Of a stretch of 14,349 nt of DNA, positions 1 to 6,216 are shown in pieces. The notes under the pieces are model-generated. The model ran no database searches. It was not told the origin of the DNA and worked only from the letters and a program-made list of their open reading frames with translations. The stretch is from JADGGV01 sp035715725. GTDB taxonomy: Bacteria > Gemmatimonadota > Gemmatimonadetes > Longimicrobiales > RSA9. A program made the position numbers and the translations under genes. The stretch spans positions 1 through 14,349 of the forward strand of contig DASTKT010000001.1 of assembly GCA_035715725.1 (NCBI GenBank). Reading direction: 5' to 3'. The first letter of the stretch is position 1; each line of letters starts with the position of its first letter.

Positions 1-2
1 GG

Positions 3-263
3 GGGCGCGGCCGCGCGGCCCTGGTGGCGCTCGTGGCCCTGTTCTACCTGCTGCCGCTGCGGGGTGGCCCGAGCCGACTGAGGCGGGCCGGGGGCGCCGG
101 ACCGGCCGGGCGCGCCCCCGGTCGCGCGGGCTACCGCTTCATCGCGTCGATCATCCCGTGCAGGTGGGCCGCGGCGCGCTCGACGTCGAGGTACTTGTAC
201 TGTCCCGCCCGGCTCTCGGCGGAGAGCACCGCGCAGCGGTGGACCCTGGAGAAGTCGCCGTAG
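3..263 (+). CDS. Possible C-terminal end of a membrane protein (partial, doubtful)
   Basis: The frame open from base 3 begins with a hydrophobic stretch (residues ALVALVALFYLLPL) followed by arginine- and glycine-rich sequence. This looks like the last transmembrane helix and basic tail of a membrane protein whose start lies outside the window. Against it, the first stop in this frame is at 261-263, so the frame would overlap the convergent gene at 131-484 by about 130 bases, and its second half resembles a shadow of that gene. A GC hairpin at 88-121 suggests the true end is earlier. The only early stop, 79-81, is in another frame whose translation is tryptophan- and cysteine-rich and unconvincing. 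An indel near base 80 is possible. No family can be assigned. Confidence 0.25.
   Translation, partial: GRGRAALVALVALFYLLPLRGGPSRLRRAGGAGPAGRAPGRAGYRFIASIIPCRWAAARSTSRYLYCPARLSAESTAQRWTLEKSP
88..121. terminator. GC-rich hairpin, possible bidirectional terminator
   Basis: A perfect 10-bp inverted repeat pairs bases 88-97 (CCGGGGGCGC) with 112-121 (GCGCCCCCGG) around a 14-base loop. It lies 9 bases beyond the stop of the convergent gene at 131 and after the hydrophobic fragment at the window start, which is where a shared terminator would sit. No T-tract follows on either strand, so termination is inferred from position only. Chance hairpins are common at this G+C. Confidence 0.4.
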
Positions 264-484
264 GGGAACTTGTACCGCTCCTTGCGGCCCTCCGGCACCT
301 CATCGTCGATCCCCAGGTGCCATCGGCCGTATTCGTTCATCCCGTGCTCCTGGATGAACTCGTTCTCCTGTTGCGTGGATGGCTGGTGCTCGCTCCAGGC
401 ATCCCGTTCGTCCACGACCACCTTTCCTTCCTTCACGAGCTCCGTGGCGTGGTCGAACCCGCTGTCGTGCAGTCGAACGGTCAT
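131..484 (-). CDS. Conserved-looking hypothetical protein, 117 aa
   Basis: I do not recognise a named family. The product is small, soluble and strongly charged, with no signal peptide or membrane segment. Distinctive parts are an acidic N-terminal half (ELVKEGKVVVDERDAWSEHQ), a middle rich in aromatic residues and histidine (residues 48-75, GMNEYGRWHLGID then KERYKFPYGDFSRVH), and a C-terminal amphipathic helix (DVERAAAHLHGMIDAMKR). The single cysteine is residue 84. The balanced composition and G/C-ended codons argue for a real gene. I chose the ATG at 482-484 because AAGGAGG at 493-499 lies 8 bases upstream; a GTG at 491-493 would fall on the Shine-Dalgarno sequence. The gene is transcribed away from the redox cluster at 1013, leaving a long divergent gap. 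Confidence 0.8.
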   Translation of the reverse strand: MTVRLHDSGFDHATELVKEGKVVVDERDAWSEHQPSTQQENEFIQEHGMNEYGRWHLGIDDEVPEGRKERYKFPYGDFSRVHRCAVLSAESRAGQYKYLDVERAAAHLHGMIDAMKR

Positions 485-1012
485 GTGCTCCACCTCCTTC
501 TCGGGTCACTCCGTGCCGCGGGCGGCGGGGGCGTCCCTGCCGGGTCGGGACCATCGGGCGCTCCGGAACGGCGCGCTCCGGACGACGACCGGGACGGCTG
601 CCGTCGCACGCGGTGGGCGGGCGCGGGTCCGATCCCCGTGGGGCCGCGATGCCGGATGCGCGCCGCGCGATCCGTGCGCCCGGCGCGCCGGCCGACGGCG
701 CCCGCCACGCGGTTCACTTCTTGCCCCCTCGGCCGGGTGCCCGCAGTGAGGTCAGGCTTGGAGTGGCAGTTCGCGCCTCCGGTCGTATCCGCGGCGGCCA
801 GCCACCCGTCCCGTCTCGGGGGTGGATCCATCCGGCCGCAGTTCCCGGCAACGAGCGCCTGGTACGTCCGCGGTCGGTGGGTACCGTCGCCATCAGTCGG
901 CCCGCGCCGTTCTCCGCTCGACCCCGCACGTCTTCACGGCGTCGTCGCCGGCCGCATCGCGGGCGTGCGTCCATGTCGATGCTGTCGACTACCTGGGGCA
1001 GAGGAGGACCGG
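485..1012. other. Long intergenic stretch without a convincing gene
   Basis: About 530 bases separate the divergent genes at 484 and 1013. Open frames cross it on both strands, but their translations are arginine-, proline- and glycine-rich without domain-like segments, as expected for non-coding DNA at this G+C. The two leaders hold the Shine-Dalgarno sequences at 493-499 and 1001-1007. I could not pick a promoter with acceptable spacing and saw no tRNA or strong operator. Promoters for both genes must lie here; an unrecognised small RNA or a decayed gene is possible. Confidence 0.5.
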
Positions 1013-1513
1013 ATGGCTCCCAGACCGCAGCCGGACACGCCGGCGATCGACTTCACGCTCCCCGATGGCGATTCCAGGCCGGTGAAGCTGAGCGACTACC
1101 GTGGCAAGAACGTGGTGCTGGCCTTCTACCCGGCGGACTGGTCGCCCGTCTGCACGAACGAGCTGAACCTGATCCAGGAGACGCTGGACGAGATCCGCGG
1201 TCACGATGCGGAGGTGCTCGGGGTGAGCGTCGACGGGCACTGGTCGCACCGCGCCTGGGCGCGGGCGCAGCACATCACGTTCCCGCTGCTCAGCGATTTC
1301 TGGCCGCACGGCGCGGTGGCGCAGCGGTACGGCGTCTTCCGGGACCAGGATGGGACGAGCGAGCGGGCGCTCTTCTTCATCGACAAGTCGGGCACGCTCC
1401 GCGACCTGTGGGTGGCGGAGAATCCGGACATCGCGCCCGGCCTGAACCTGATCTTCGACACGCTCGAACGGATCGCCCCGGCGACCCGCGAGGAGGCGCA
1501 CCATGCTCGATGA
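1013..1513 (+). CDS. 1-Cys peroxiredoxin (AhpC/TSA, BCP/AhpE-like), 166 aa
   Basis: Thiol peroxidase that reduces H2O2 or organic hydroperoxides in the cytoplasm. The thioredoxin-like fold begins with DFTLPDGDSRPVKLSDYRGK, and the active-site segment YPADWSPVC fits the P-x3-(T/S)-x2-C peroxiredoxin motif with Cys47 as peroxidatic cysteine. Arg118 in SERALFFID is at the position of the conserved active-site arginine. Cys47 is the only cysteine, so there is no internal resolving cysteine; the enzyme must be recycled by an outside thiol, as in AhpE-type 1-Cys enzymes. The length is normal. The ATG at 1013 is preceded by GAGGAGG (1001-1007). The frame is open far upstream, but that extension is not protein-like. 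The end overlaps the next gene, a DsbA-like protein, by 11 bases, which suggests translational coupling and a possible reductant partner. Confidence 0.93.
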   Translation: MAPRPQPDTPAIDFTLPDGDSRPVKLSDYRGKNVVLAFYPADWSPVCTNELNLIQETLDEIRGHDAEVLGVSVDGHWSHRAWARAQHITFPLLSDFWPHGAVAQRYGVFRDQDGTSERALFFIDKSGTLRDLWVAENPDIAPGLNLIFDTLERIAPATREEAHHAR

Positions 1514-2045
1514 CCGCATCCAGCGGACGCCGATCACGGAGGACGACTGGTGCCTGGGCGTGCCGACCGCCGCGGTCACGATCCTCGAGTACGGCGACTT
1601 CGAGTGTCCGTACTGCGCGGCCGCGCGGCCGGTGTTGGAGGGGCTGGTCGAGGAGGAGCCCGACACGATCCGGCTGGTCTATCGTCATTTCCCGATCGCG
1701 ACGATCCATCCTCATGCCACGCTCGCGGCCGAGGCCGCCGAGGCGGCGGGCGCCCAGGGCCGGTTCTGGGACATGCACGACACGCTCTTCACGCACCAGC
1801 GGGCGCTCGAGTACGAGGACCTGCGGGCGTACGCGGCGATGATCGGCCTCGACGTCGCCCGCTTCGACCGGGAGATCATGGCGCACCTCTACCTCCCCGA
1901 GGTCAAGGCGGACTTCCGCCACGGGATCACGGACGGCGTGAACGGCACGCCGACGCTCTTCATCAACGGCCACCGCTACGACGGGCCGCGGGAGCGGTCG
2001 GCGATCCTCGCCGCCGTCTCCGAGCTCGTGGCCCGGCGGGGTTGA
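1503..2045 (+). CDS. DsbA-family thioredoxin-fold oxidoreductase, cytoplasmic, 180 aa
   Basis: Thiol-disulfide oxidoreductase with the DsbA-like (Thioredoxin_4) fold. The first strand leads into EYGDFECPYC, giving a CPYC redox motif at Cys35-Cys38. A helical insertion occupies roughly residues 65-130 (HPHATLAAEAAEAAGAQGRF, then HDTLF). The cis-proline loop is GVNGTPTLFINGHRY, with Pro150. There is no signal peptide, so unlike periplasmic DsbA it should act in the cytoplasm. Similar domains occur alone and fused to NhaA antiporters. An extra cysteine, Cys17, lies before the fold. The start at 1503 has GAGGAGG just upstream and overlaps the peroxiredoxin end, so the two are likely one transcript. 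I infer that it reduces or regenerates that single-cysteine peroxiredoxin; a general disulfide role is the alternative. Confidence 0.92.
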   Translation: MLDDRIQRTPITEDDWCLGVPTAAVTILEYGDFECPYCAAARPVLEGLVEEEPDTIRLVYRHFPIATIHPHATLAAEAAEAAGAQGRFWDMHDTLFTHQRALEYEDLRAYAAMIGLDVARFDREIMAHLYLPEVKADFRHGITDGVNGTPTLFINGHRYDGPRERSAILAAVSELVARRG

Positions 2046-2084
2046 GCGCGGCCGGACGCGGTGACCGGCAGGAGGGAGGCCCTG

Positions 2085-3608
2085 ATGCACGCCAAACGGG
2101 AAGGCGGCGCCGGCTTCGCGCTGGCCGGGGCCGGGGCCGGGACGGCGCCGCCGCCGCGCTATGACGGCTTCGACCGGATGCCGATCGGCGGCCGCTGGCG
2201 CGCCGGGAGCTCCGGCCGGACGGCGAAGGACCTGAATCCCTACACGGGCGAGCCGCTGCTCGAGATCACGCTCGCGGACGCGAGCGACGTGGACGCGGCG
2301 TACCGCGCGGCGGAGCGGGCGCAGCCCGGGTGGGCGGCCGCGCTCCCCGAGGAGCGCCACGACGTGCTCGAGCGCGCGACCCACCTGCTCGAGCGGCGCG
2401 AGCCGGAGATCGTCGACTGGCTCGTCAAGGAGTCGGGGAGCACGCGCACGAAGGCGGAGTTCGAGTGGCAGCTCACGCACCAGCGCATGCTGGAGGCCGC
2501 CGGCGACCCGTTCCACACCGAAGGCCGCCTGCTCCCCTCCGCGATCCCCGGCAAGGAGAACCGCGTCTACCGCCGGCCGGCCGGCGTGGTCGGCGTGATC
2601 AGCCCGTGGAACTTCCCGCTGCACCTCTCGAACCGCTCCGTGGCGCCCGCGCTGGCCGTCGGCGACGCCGTCGTGCTCAAGCCGGCCTCCGACACGCCCG
2701 TCACCGGCGGGCTGCTGCTGGCGAAGCTCTTCGAGGAGGCGGGGCTGCCGCCGGGCGTGCTCAACGTCGTCGTCGGCGCCGGCGAGGACATCGGCGACGC
2801 GTTCATCGACCACCCGGTGCCGCGCGTGCTCTCGTTCACCGGGAGCACGGCGGTGGGTCGTCGCATCGGGGAGCACGCCGGCCGCGGCGTGAAGCGGGTC
2901 TGCCTCGAGCTGGGCGGCAACTGTCCGTTCATCGTCCTCGAGGACGCGGACCTGGAGCTGGCGTGCGACGCGGCGGTGGCGGGCAAGTTCCTGCACCAGG
3001 GGCAGATCTGCATCGCGATCAACCGCATCCTCGTCGCCGACCGGTGCTACGACGAGTTCCTGGACCGCTTCGTGGCGCGCGCCCGCGCGCTCCGGGTGGG
3101 CAACCCGGCCGACCCGGAGACCGCGATCGGCCCGATCATCAACGCGCGGCAGCTCGAGAGCATCATGCGGAAGGTCGACGAGACACTCGCCCGCGGCGCG
3201 CGGCCGGTGCTCCACGGCCGGCCGTCGGGGCTGGTGCTGCCGCCGATGGTGCTCGCCGACGTCACGAACGACATGCCGGTGGCGCGTGAGGAGGTCTTCG
3301 GGCCGGTCGCGCCGCTGCTGCGCTTCCGCGACGAGGAGGAGGCCATCCGCATCGCCAACGACACCGGGTACGGCCTCTCCAGCGCCGTCTTCGCGCGCGA
3401 CCTCGAGCGCGGCGTGCGCGTGGCCCGCCGCATCGACGCGGGCATGACGCACGTGAACGACTGGCCGGTGAACGACGAGGCGAACACGGCGTTCGGCGGC
3501 GAGAAGGCGTCCGGCATCGGCCGCTTCGGCGGCGAATGGGCGCTCGAGGAGTTCACGACCCACCACTGGATCTCGGTGCAGGAGCAACCCCGCTTGTATC
3601 CCATCTAG
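2085..3608 (+). CDS. NAD(P)-dependent aldehyde dehydrogenase, 507 aa
   Basis: Oxidises an aldehyde to the carboxylic acid using NAD(P)+. Family signatures appear in order: SPWNFPL with Asn176 of the oxyanion hole, VVLKPAS with cofactor-binding Lys199, FTGSTAVG, LELGGNCPF with general-base Glu275, GQIC with catalytic Cys309, and EEVFGPV near the C-terminus. The C-terminal FGGEKASGIGRFGGEWALEEF is typical, and overall it resembles benzaldehyde or vanillin dehydrogenases more than betaine-aldehyde enzymes, so an aromatic substrate is likely but not shown. The ATG at 2085 is chosen because AGGAGGGAGG lies at 2070-2079; a GTG at 2061 would precede that site. It starts 39 bases after the DsbA-like gene and ends 7 bases before the MDR reductase. 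The first 28 residues are a glycine/alanine-rich extension ahead of the fold. Confidence 0.96.
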   Translation: MHAKREGGAGFALAGAGAGTAPPPRYDGFDRMPIGGRWRAGSSGRTAKDLNPYTGEPLLEITLADASDVDAAYRAAERAQPGWAAALPEERHDVLERATHLLERREPEIVDWLVKESGSTRTKAEFEWQLTHQRMLEAAGDPFHTEGRLLPSAIPGKENRVYRRPAGVVGVISPWNFPLHLSNRSVAPALAVGDAVVLKPASDTPVTGGLLLAKLFEEAGLPPGVLNVVVGAGEDIGDAFIDHPVPRVLSFTGSTAVGRRIGEHAGRGVKRVCLELGGNCPFIVLEDADLELACDAAVAGKFLHQGQICIAINRILVADRCYDEFLDRFVARARALRVGNPADPETAIGPIINARQLESIMRKVDETLARGARPVLHGRPSGLVLPPMVLADVTNDMPVAREEVFGPVAPLLRFRDEEEAIRIANDTGYGLSSAVFARDLERGVRVARRIDAGMTHVNDWPVNDEANTAFGGEKASGIGRFGGEWALEEFTTHHWISVQEQPRLYPI

Positions 3609-3615
3609 GTGCGCC

Positions 3616-4641
3616 ATGGCGAACTCGAAAGCCGCGACGACGTCGCGGGCCGCGCCGGCCGAAGCGCCGGCGATCCCCACCACGATGCGGGCCGCCGTCA
3701 TCGACCGGTTCGGCCCGCCGGAGGTCCTCGGCGTGCGGACGGTCCCCGTGCCGCAGCCGGGGCCGCGCGAGGTGCTGATCGCGCTGCACGCGGCCGGCGT
3801 CGGCATCTGGGACGCGAAGATCCGCGACGGCACCTGGGCCAGCGGCGAGGAGCGCTTCCCGCTCGTGCTCGGCGCCGACGGCGCCGGGGTCGTGGCGGCG
3901 CGGGGCGAGCGCGTGCGTCGCTTCCGCGTCGGCGAGTGGGTCTGGGCCTACGAGTACGCAAACCCCACGGGCGGCTTCTACGCCGAGTACGTGGCCGTGG
4001 ACGTCGACCACGTCGGGCGCGTACCTGCGGAGCTGGACCTGCTGCGGGCCGGCGCCGCGGCGGTGACCGGCCTGACCGCGCTCCAGGGGATCGACGTGCA
4101 CCTGCGCGTCCGGCGCGGAGAGACCGTGCTGATCTTCGGCGCGTCCGGCGCGGTCGGCACGCTCGCCGTGCAGTTCGCGAAGCGGCGCCGGGCGCGCGTC
4201 CTCGGGACGGCCACCGGGGACGACGCGGCCACGCTCGTCCTCGGCCTCGGCGCCGACGGCGTGGCCGACGCCCGCCGCGCCGACTTCGTCGAGCGGCTCC
4301 GCGAGCTGGCGCCCGCCGGCCTCGACGCAGTCCTCGCCCTGGCCGGCGGCGACGCGCTCGAGCGCGCCATCGACCTCGTCCGTGCGGGCGGACGGGTGGC
4401 GTACCCGAACGGCGTCGAGCCCGAGCCGCGCCGGCGCGACACCCTCCGCCCGCAGGGCTACGACGCGGTGGCCGACCCGCGCGAGTGGGAGCGGCTCTAC
4501 CATACGGTCGACGAGGCGAAGGTGCAGGTGCCGATCGCGGCGGTGTATCCGCTGGAGCAGGCGGCCGAGGCGCACGCGCGCGTCGAGCGCGGACACGTGC
4601 TGGGGCGGGTCGTGCTCAGGATCCGGGAGGACGGGGACTGA
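3616..4641 (+). CDS. Zinc-less MDR oxidoreductase (quinone oxidoreductase-like), 341 aa
   Basis: Medium-chain dehydrogenase/reductase that probably uses NADPH to reduce a quinone or an alpha,beta-unsaturated carbonyl. The GroES-like domain begins MRAAVIDRFGPPEVL at residue 24 and includes GADGAGVV. The Rossmann fold carries the nucleotide loop GASGAVGTLAVQFAK from residue 175. The zinc-binding cysteines of classical alcohol dehydrogenases are absent, which places it in the zinc-independent group. The start at 3616 is 7 bases after the aldehyde dehydrogenase stop and has a weak Shine-Dalgarno sequence; reinitiation after that stop would suffice. Residues 1-23 are an Ala/Pro/Thr-rich tail, and an alternative start at Met24 (3685) has no better ribosome site. 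As last gene of the cluster it fits detoxification of reactive carbonyls alongside the aldehyde dehydrogenase. Confidence 0.93.
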   Translation: MANSKAATTSRAAPAEAPAIPTTMRAAVIDRFGPPEVLGVRTVPVPQPGPREVLIALHAAGVGIWDAKIRDGTWASGEERFPLVLGADGAGVVAARGERVRRFRVGEWVWAYEYANPTGGFYAEYVAVDVDHVGRVPAELDLLRAGAAAVTGLTALQGIDVHLRVRRGETVLIFGASGAVGTLAVQFAKRRRARVLGTATGDDAATLVLGLGADGVADARRADFVERLRELAPAGLDAVLALAGGDALERAIDLVRAGGRVAYPNGVEPEPRRRDTLRPQGYDAVADPREWERLYHTVDEAKVQVPIAAVYPLEQAAEAHARVERGHVLGRVVLRIREDGD

Positions 4642-4672
4642 GGGCGGATGCGGGCCGCGGCGCCGCGTGCCT

Positions 4673-4709
4673 GCCGCCGGGCCCGCCGACGCCGCGGGCG
4701 CCCGGCGGC
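4673..4709 (+). terminator. Hairpin downstream of the redox cluster
   Basis: A perfect 10-bp inverted repeat, 4673-4682 (GCCGCCGGGC) with 4700-4709 (GCCCGGCGGC), has a 17-base loop. It begins 32 bases after the MDR gene stop, where a terminator for the 1013-4641 cluster would be expected. No T-run follows. Confidence 0.4.
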
Positions 4710-4856
4710 TCGGCCCTCGGCGTTCCGATCCTGACCGAGCCGCCGTTCGTCGTCGGAGAGTCCCGGCGCGCCGACGGGCCCCGAGTGGCTCGGCGCCGGC
4801 CGATCCCCCCGCGGGCCCGTTCCTAGTCGAACGTCGCCTGCCGCAACGGAGCGCGG

Positions 4857-5281
4857 ATGGTGCTCCCCGGCATCCAGGCCCTCTTCGGCTTCCAGCTCAT
4901 CGCGGTCTTCAACAGGGGTTCGCGCAGAAGCTCTCCCCGGGCGAGCAACTGCTCCATCTCACGGCCACGGCGCTGGTCGCGCTCGCCGTGGCGCTCGTGA
5001 TGACCCCCGCGGCGCTGCATCGACAGCTCGAGCCGGAAGAGGTGAGCGCCGGCTTCATCGTCATCTCCTCCCGCCTCCTCCTCTGGAGCATGGCCCCGCT
5101 CGCCATCGGGATCGGCACGGACCTGTTCCTCGTGGCGCGCCTCGTCCTCGGCTCCCTCGTCCCGGCCGCGAGCCTCGCGGCGGCGCCCTTCGCGATCTAC
5201 CTCCTGCTGTGGTTCGGTCTGCCGCGGAGCGACGCGCTGCGCCGCCTGGCCGGCGGCGCCTCCGTTCGCGGCGGGGGGTGA
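4857..5281 (+). pseudogene. DUF6328-like four-helix membrane protein, frameshifted
   Basis: Two adjacent frames together give a protein resembling the DUF6328 membrane family. The first frame, from the ATG at 4857, reads MVLPGIQALFGFQLIAVFN. The match then continues in another frame as GFAQKLSPGEQLLHLTATAL and onward to the TGA at 5279-5281. The frames join at the G-run 4915-4918; restoring one missing G gives VFNRGFAQKL. Four hydrophobic segments are visible: LPGIQALFGFQLIAVF, LTATALVALAVALVM, the stretch from SSRLLLWSMAPLAIG to LFLVARLVL, and AAAPFAIYLLLWF. GGAG at 4848-4851 precedes the ATG, although family members usually begin somewhat earlier, so the 5' end may also be damaged. True decay, a sequencing error in a homopolymer, or -1 frameshifting are all possible; the first two are likelier. 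The function of DUF6328 is unknown. Confidence 0.62.
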
Positions 5282-5310
5282 GCGGACGGGGCGCGAGGCC
5301 GGCCGCCGGC

Positions 5311-5949
5311 TCACTCCTGGAGCATGGAATCGTGTAGGCCGTAGAGCCCCTTCGGGTTCGCGCCGAGCAGCCCGGCCTCGTACAGGTAGGGCGGCACCGG
5401 CCGGAGCCGCTCCGCCTCCGCGGCGGTCACGATCCGGATCACGTCCATGCGGTCGAAGTGGTCGCCGATCTCGTCCAGCTCGTCCTCGCGCGTCTGCCAC
5501 GCCCCGAAGAGACGGCTCGTCAGCCGCAGCGGGCGCGTGTAGCCGCGCAGCGTCTGCTCCCCCGACGGGTTGAAGTAGTCCTCGAAGTACGACATCACGA
5601 GCTCGCGGAGCGAGCGGTAGACGGGCGAGCGGTAGCGGATGCCGGTGTAGTTCGACTTTGCGAGCGCACCCAAGCCATTGCCCACACGGAAGATGGCGAG
5701 GATGTGGTCGTCGTCGCGCTCGGCCCGGAGGTCCACCACGCGCGGCGGGTGCCCGAGGTGCTCGAGGGCGGCCGCGGCGAAGAGCGCCCCCTCCATGCAG
5801 TGCGCCTTCCGGTCCCGCATCACGCGGCGCGGCGAGCGGCAGGTGATCTCGTCGTTGTAGGGAATCGCATCCAGGTAGTCCTGGACCTCCTCCGGCGAGC
5901 GGAGCGAGTCCAGGAGCGCGATCTCGGCGGGCGTCCAGGCGATCGGCAT
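5311..5949 (-). CDS. Transglutaminase-like (papain-fold) hypothetical protein, 212 aa
   Basis: The protein-like part begins MPIAWTPAEIALLDSLRSPE, continues RVMRDRKAHCMEGALFAAAA with Cys51 at the start of a helix, then VVDLRAERDDDHILAIFR with His82. A cysteine at a helix start followed about 30 residues later by a histidine on a strand is the arrangement of the transglutaminase-like superfamily; the third catalytic residue is not clear (Asn100 in KSNYTG is a candidate). Substrate and role are unknown: it could be a protease, amidase or inactive relative. No signal peptide or membrane segment is seen. The ATG at 5947-5949 has no recognisable Shine-Dalgarno sequence. The frame stays open for more than 2 kb upstream, but that part is only a shadow of the oxidase gene. 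It stands alone, convergent with the DUF6328-like gene and divergent from the oxidase. Confidence 0.8.
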   Translation of the reverse strand: MPIAWTPAEIALLDSLRSPEEVQDYLDAIPYNDEITCRSPRRVMRDRKAHCMEGALFAAAALEHLGHPPRVVDLRAERDDDHILAIFRVGNGLGALAKSNYTGIRYRSPVYRSLRELVMSYFEDYFNPSGEQTLRGYTRPLRLTSRLFGAWQTREDELDEIGDHFDRMDVIRIVTAAEAERLRPVPPYLYEAGLLGANPKGLYGLHDSMLQE

Positions 5950-6216
5950 CGGCGGAGCGGAGTCGGAGGTGGAGGTCGGCCGCGGCGCGATGGGCGCGGC
6001 CGTCGTCTCGCGGCCCGCCTCACCGCACGATGACGAGCCGGTACACCGGCGGGACGGCGATCGTGCCGGCGGAGAGGGCGGGCGCCGCCGGCCTCTACGA
6101 TGCCACCGTTGACTCGGGCGCCTCCCGGACGTAACGACGAGGCGCATGCCCCGCCTCGAGTCCCGTGGGATCGACGCTCCCGCCGGCCGGTCCCGACCCG
6201 CACCCGGAGAACGACG

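Noticed and set aside
758..788. Promoter TTGGAG...TCGTAT upstream of the peroxiredoxin
   Set aside because: The 19-base spacing and poor hexamers, together with a distance of over 200 bases to the start codon, make it unconvincing.
158..1012. Long N-terminal extension of the peroxiredoxin frame
   Set aside because: The frame is open, but the translation is Arg/Pro/Gly-rich, antisense to the gene at 131-484, and lacks domain-like sequence. The ATG at 1013 has an ideal Shine-Dalgarno sequence and matches the normal family length.
1377..3833. 818-codon open frame on the minus strand
   Set aside because: It is the complement of the DsbA-like and aldehyde dehydrogenase genes, rich in Arg/Ala/Val/His without recognisable domains; a typical antisense shadow at high G+C.
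4642..4856. Extra coding sequence between the MDR and DUF6328-like genes
   Set aside because: Open frames here are Arg/Pro-rich without start signals; the stretch holds only the hairpin at 4673-4709.
6020..6070. Minus-strand peptide ending VPPVYRLVIVR, possibly the tail of a lost gene
   Set aside because: It looks like a protein C-terminus with all codons ending in G/C, but a stop lies a short way upstream and no related sequence continues in another frame convincingly.
6030..6134. 34-residue plus-strand ORF in the gap before the oxidase
   Set aside because: G/C-ended codons and a normal composition, but no Shine-Dalgarno sequence, no recognised homologue and a chance-level length.
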